7,323 nt of DNA, from assembly GCA_013203015.1 (NCBI GenBank), contig JABMPO010000051.1, forward strand, positions 1 through 7,323, in the 5' to 3' direction. The position numbers and the translations under genes were made by a program. The notes under the pieces are model-generated. The model was not told the DNA's origin and searched no databases. It saw nothing but the letters and a program-made list of their open reading frames with translations. Below are positions 6,991-7,323 of the stretch, piece by piece; position 1 is the first letter of the stretch, and each line of letters opens with the position of its first letter. This DNA comes from Fidelibacterota bacterium. GTDB taxonomy: Bacteria; Fidelibacterota; Marinisomatia; Marinisomatales; TCS56.

Positions 6991-7004
6991 ACCGACCAGT
7001 CAGC
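6991..7004. promoter_or_regulatory. TetR-type operator-like palindrome
   Basis: ACCGACCAGTCAGC follows the symmetric pattern ACnGACnnGTCnGT with a single mismatch at the last base. GAC (6994-6996) and GTC (6999-7001) are the core half-sites around CA. It lies 18 bases before the TetR start at 7023 and just ahead of its RBS, the usual place for an autoregulatory TetR operator. A perfect GTCGAC palindrome (6987-6992) overlaps its left edge. The position makes the assignment plausible; the site itself is short. Confidence 0.4.
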
Positions 7005-7022
7005 CAAACAAGGGAAAATTAG

Positions 7023-7130
7023 ATGCCTAAACGTGAACAAATTATTCAAGCAGCAATAAAGGTTTTTGCTGAAAAAGGCCTCGAGCGCGGTAAAATTGCT
7101 GATATTGCTAAAGAACCGGGATCAGTCTAA
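7023..7130 (+). pseudogene. TetR-family regulator, truncated to the first part of the DNA-binding domain
   Basis: The reading frame starts MPKREQIIQAAIKVFAEKGL and continues ERGKIADIAKE, the standard helix 1 to helix 2 opening of a TetR N-terminal HTH. It has a good RBS (AAGGGA, 7010-7015, seven bases before the ATG). An intact TetR would continue with roughly 'AG(I/V)(G/S)KGTIYxYF' and reach about 190-210 residues. Here it reads PGSV and stops at 7128-7130 after 35 residues, before the recognition helix. If one base were restored after GAA at 7115 the frame would read A-G-I, but then it enters signal-peptide-like sequence that belongs to a different protein. So at least one deletion, not just a frameshift, removed the rest. 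The upstream palindrome fits an originally autoregulated gene. The product cannot bind DNA. Confidence 0.75.
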
Positions 7131-7323
7131 TTGTTGCTCTAGCAGCCCAGGAGCCAACCGGCAAATCCATACTGGATAAGATTATCGACCTTATGAATCC
7201 GGTCAGTGCCCGGGGCATCATGAAACAGACAATCGAAGCTACTTCGGAAAAATTGCGTACTTTTGAGTACGAAATATTCGCCGGCAATAAAGGCGAAAAC
7301 CAGTTGATGCGCTACCGGGTGCC
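7112..7323 (+). pseudogene. LolA-like 'outer membrane lipoprotein-sorting protein', start codon missing, runs off the window
   Basis: This frame is open from 7112 to the window end and has no usable start codon before the mature region; an in-frame TAA lies at 7109-7111. It begins at RTG, then ISLIVALAAQ, which looks like the back half of a signal peptide cleaving near ALA-AQ. The mature N-terminus EPTGKSILDKIIDLMNPVSA is followed by RGIMKQTIEATSEKLRTFEY and EIFAGNKGENQLMRYRV. The 'DPTGKEILDKxxxLMNPxSxRGxMxxTIE...RTFEYE...GExxLMRY' pattern is typical of the exported LolA/LppX-like family annotated as outer membrane lipoprotein-sorting proteins. They are often encoded beside TetR regulators and MMPL/RND exporters and are thought to handle lipids or lipoproteins in the periplasm. 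The first in-frame ATG is in the 'LMNP' segment, too late for a start. The 5' end was probably lost at the same junction that truncates tetR. Confidence 0.7.

Overview
The window looks like chromosomal DNA from a Gram-negative, protein- or peptide-degrading bacterium of the FCB group, for example a Marinimicrobia-, Calditrichota- or KSB1-like lineage. This placement is inference. It rests on the mix of families: an exported M1 aminopeptidase, a DUF1028 protein with TPRs, a TonB-dependent receptor with an N-terminal carboxypeptidase-regulatory-like domain, a 'choice-of-anchor Q' parallel beta-helix lipoprotein, and a TetR next to a LolA-like protein. There is no rRNA, tRNA, CRISPR array or transposase, and no marker gene that fixes the phylum.

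Layout. Positions 1-158 (minus strand) hold the 5' end of a secreted M1 metallopeptidase. A 256-base divergent intergenic region with two imperfect hairpins and a weak promoter candidate separates it from a plus-strand run. That run starts with a saccharopine dehydrogenase/lysine 6-dehydrogenase-like oxidoreductase (436-1566), followed after 64 bases by an exported DUF1028-TPR protein (1631-2599). A 163-base gap carries a perfect 10-bp inverted repeat around a polypyrimidine tract. Then come a TonB-dependent outer-membrane receptor (2763-5000) and a beta-helix lipoprotein (4997-6469), which overlap by ATGA and are probably translated together. A small lipoprotein gene (6466-6879) lies on the minus strand and overlaps the previous gene tail to tail by 4 bases.

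The right edge (7023-7323) is anomalous. The first ~31 codons of a TetR-family regulator, with a good RBS and a TetR-type operator-like palindrome upstream, run directly into the signal peptide and N-terminus of a LolA-like 'outer membrane lipoprotein-sorting protein' in a different frame. Neither gene is intact: most of tetR and the start codon of the LolA-like gene are missing. This is either a real deletion or an assembly join.

How the genes fit together. The M1 peptidase, the amino-acid dehydrogenase and the receptor/lipoprotein pair are compatible with extracellular peptide breakdown, uptake and amino-acid catabolism, but only the receptor/lipoprotein pair has direct sequence evidence (overlap) of joint expression. 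That pair, a TonB-dependent receptor with a beta-helix lipoprotein instead of a SusD-type partner, is the best candidate for an undescribed two-component outer-membrane system here. Its ligand cannot be read from the sequence.
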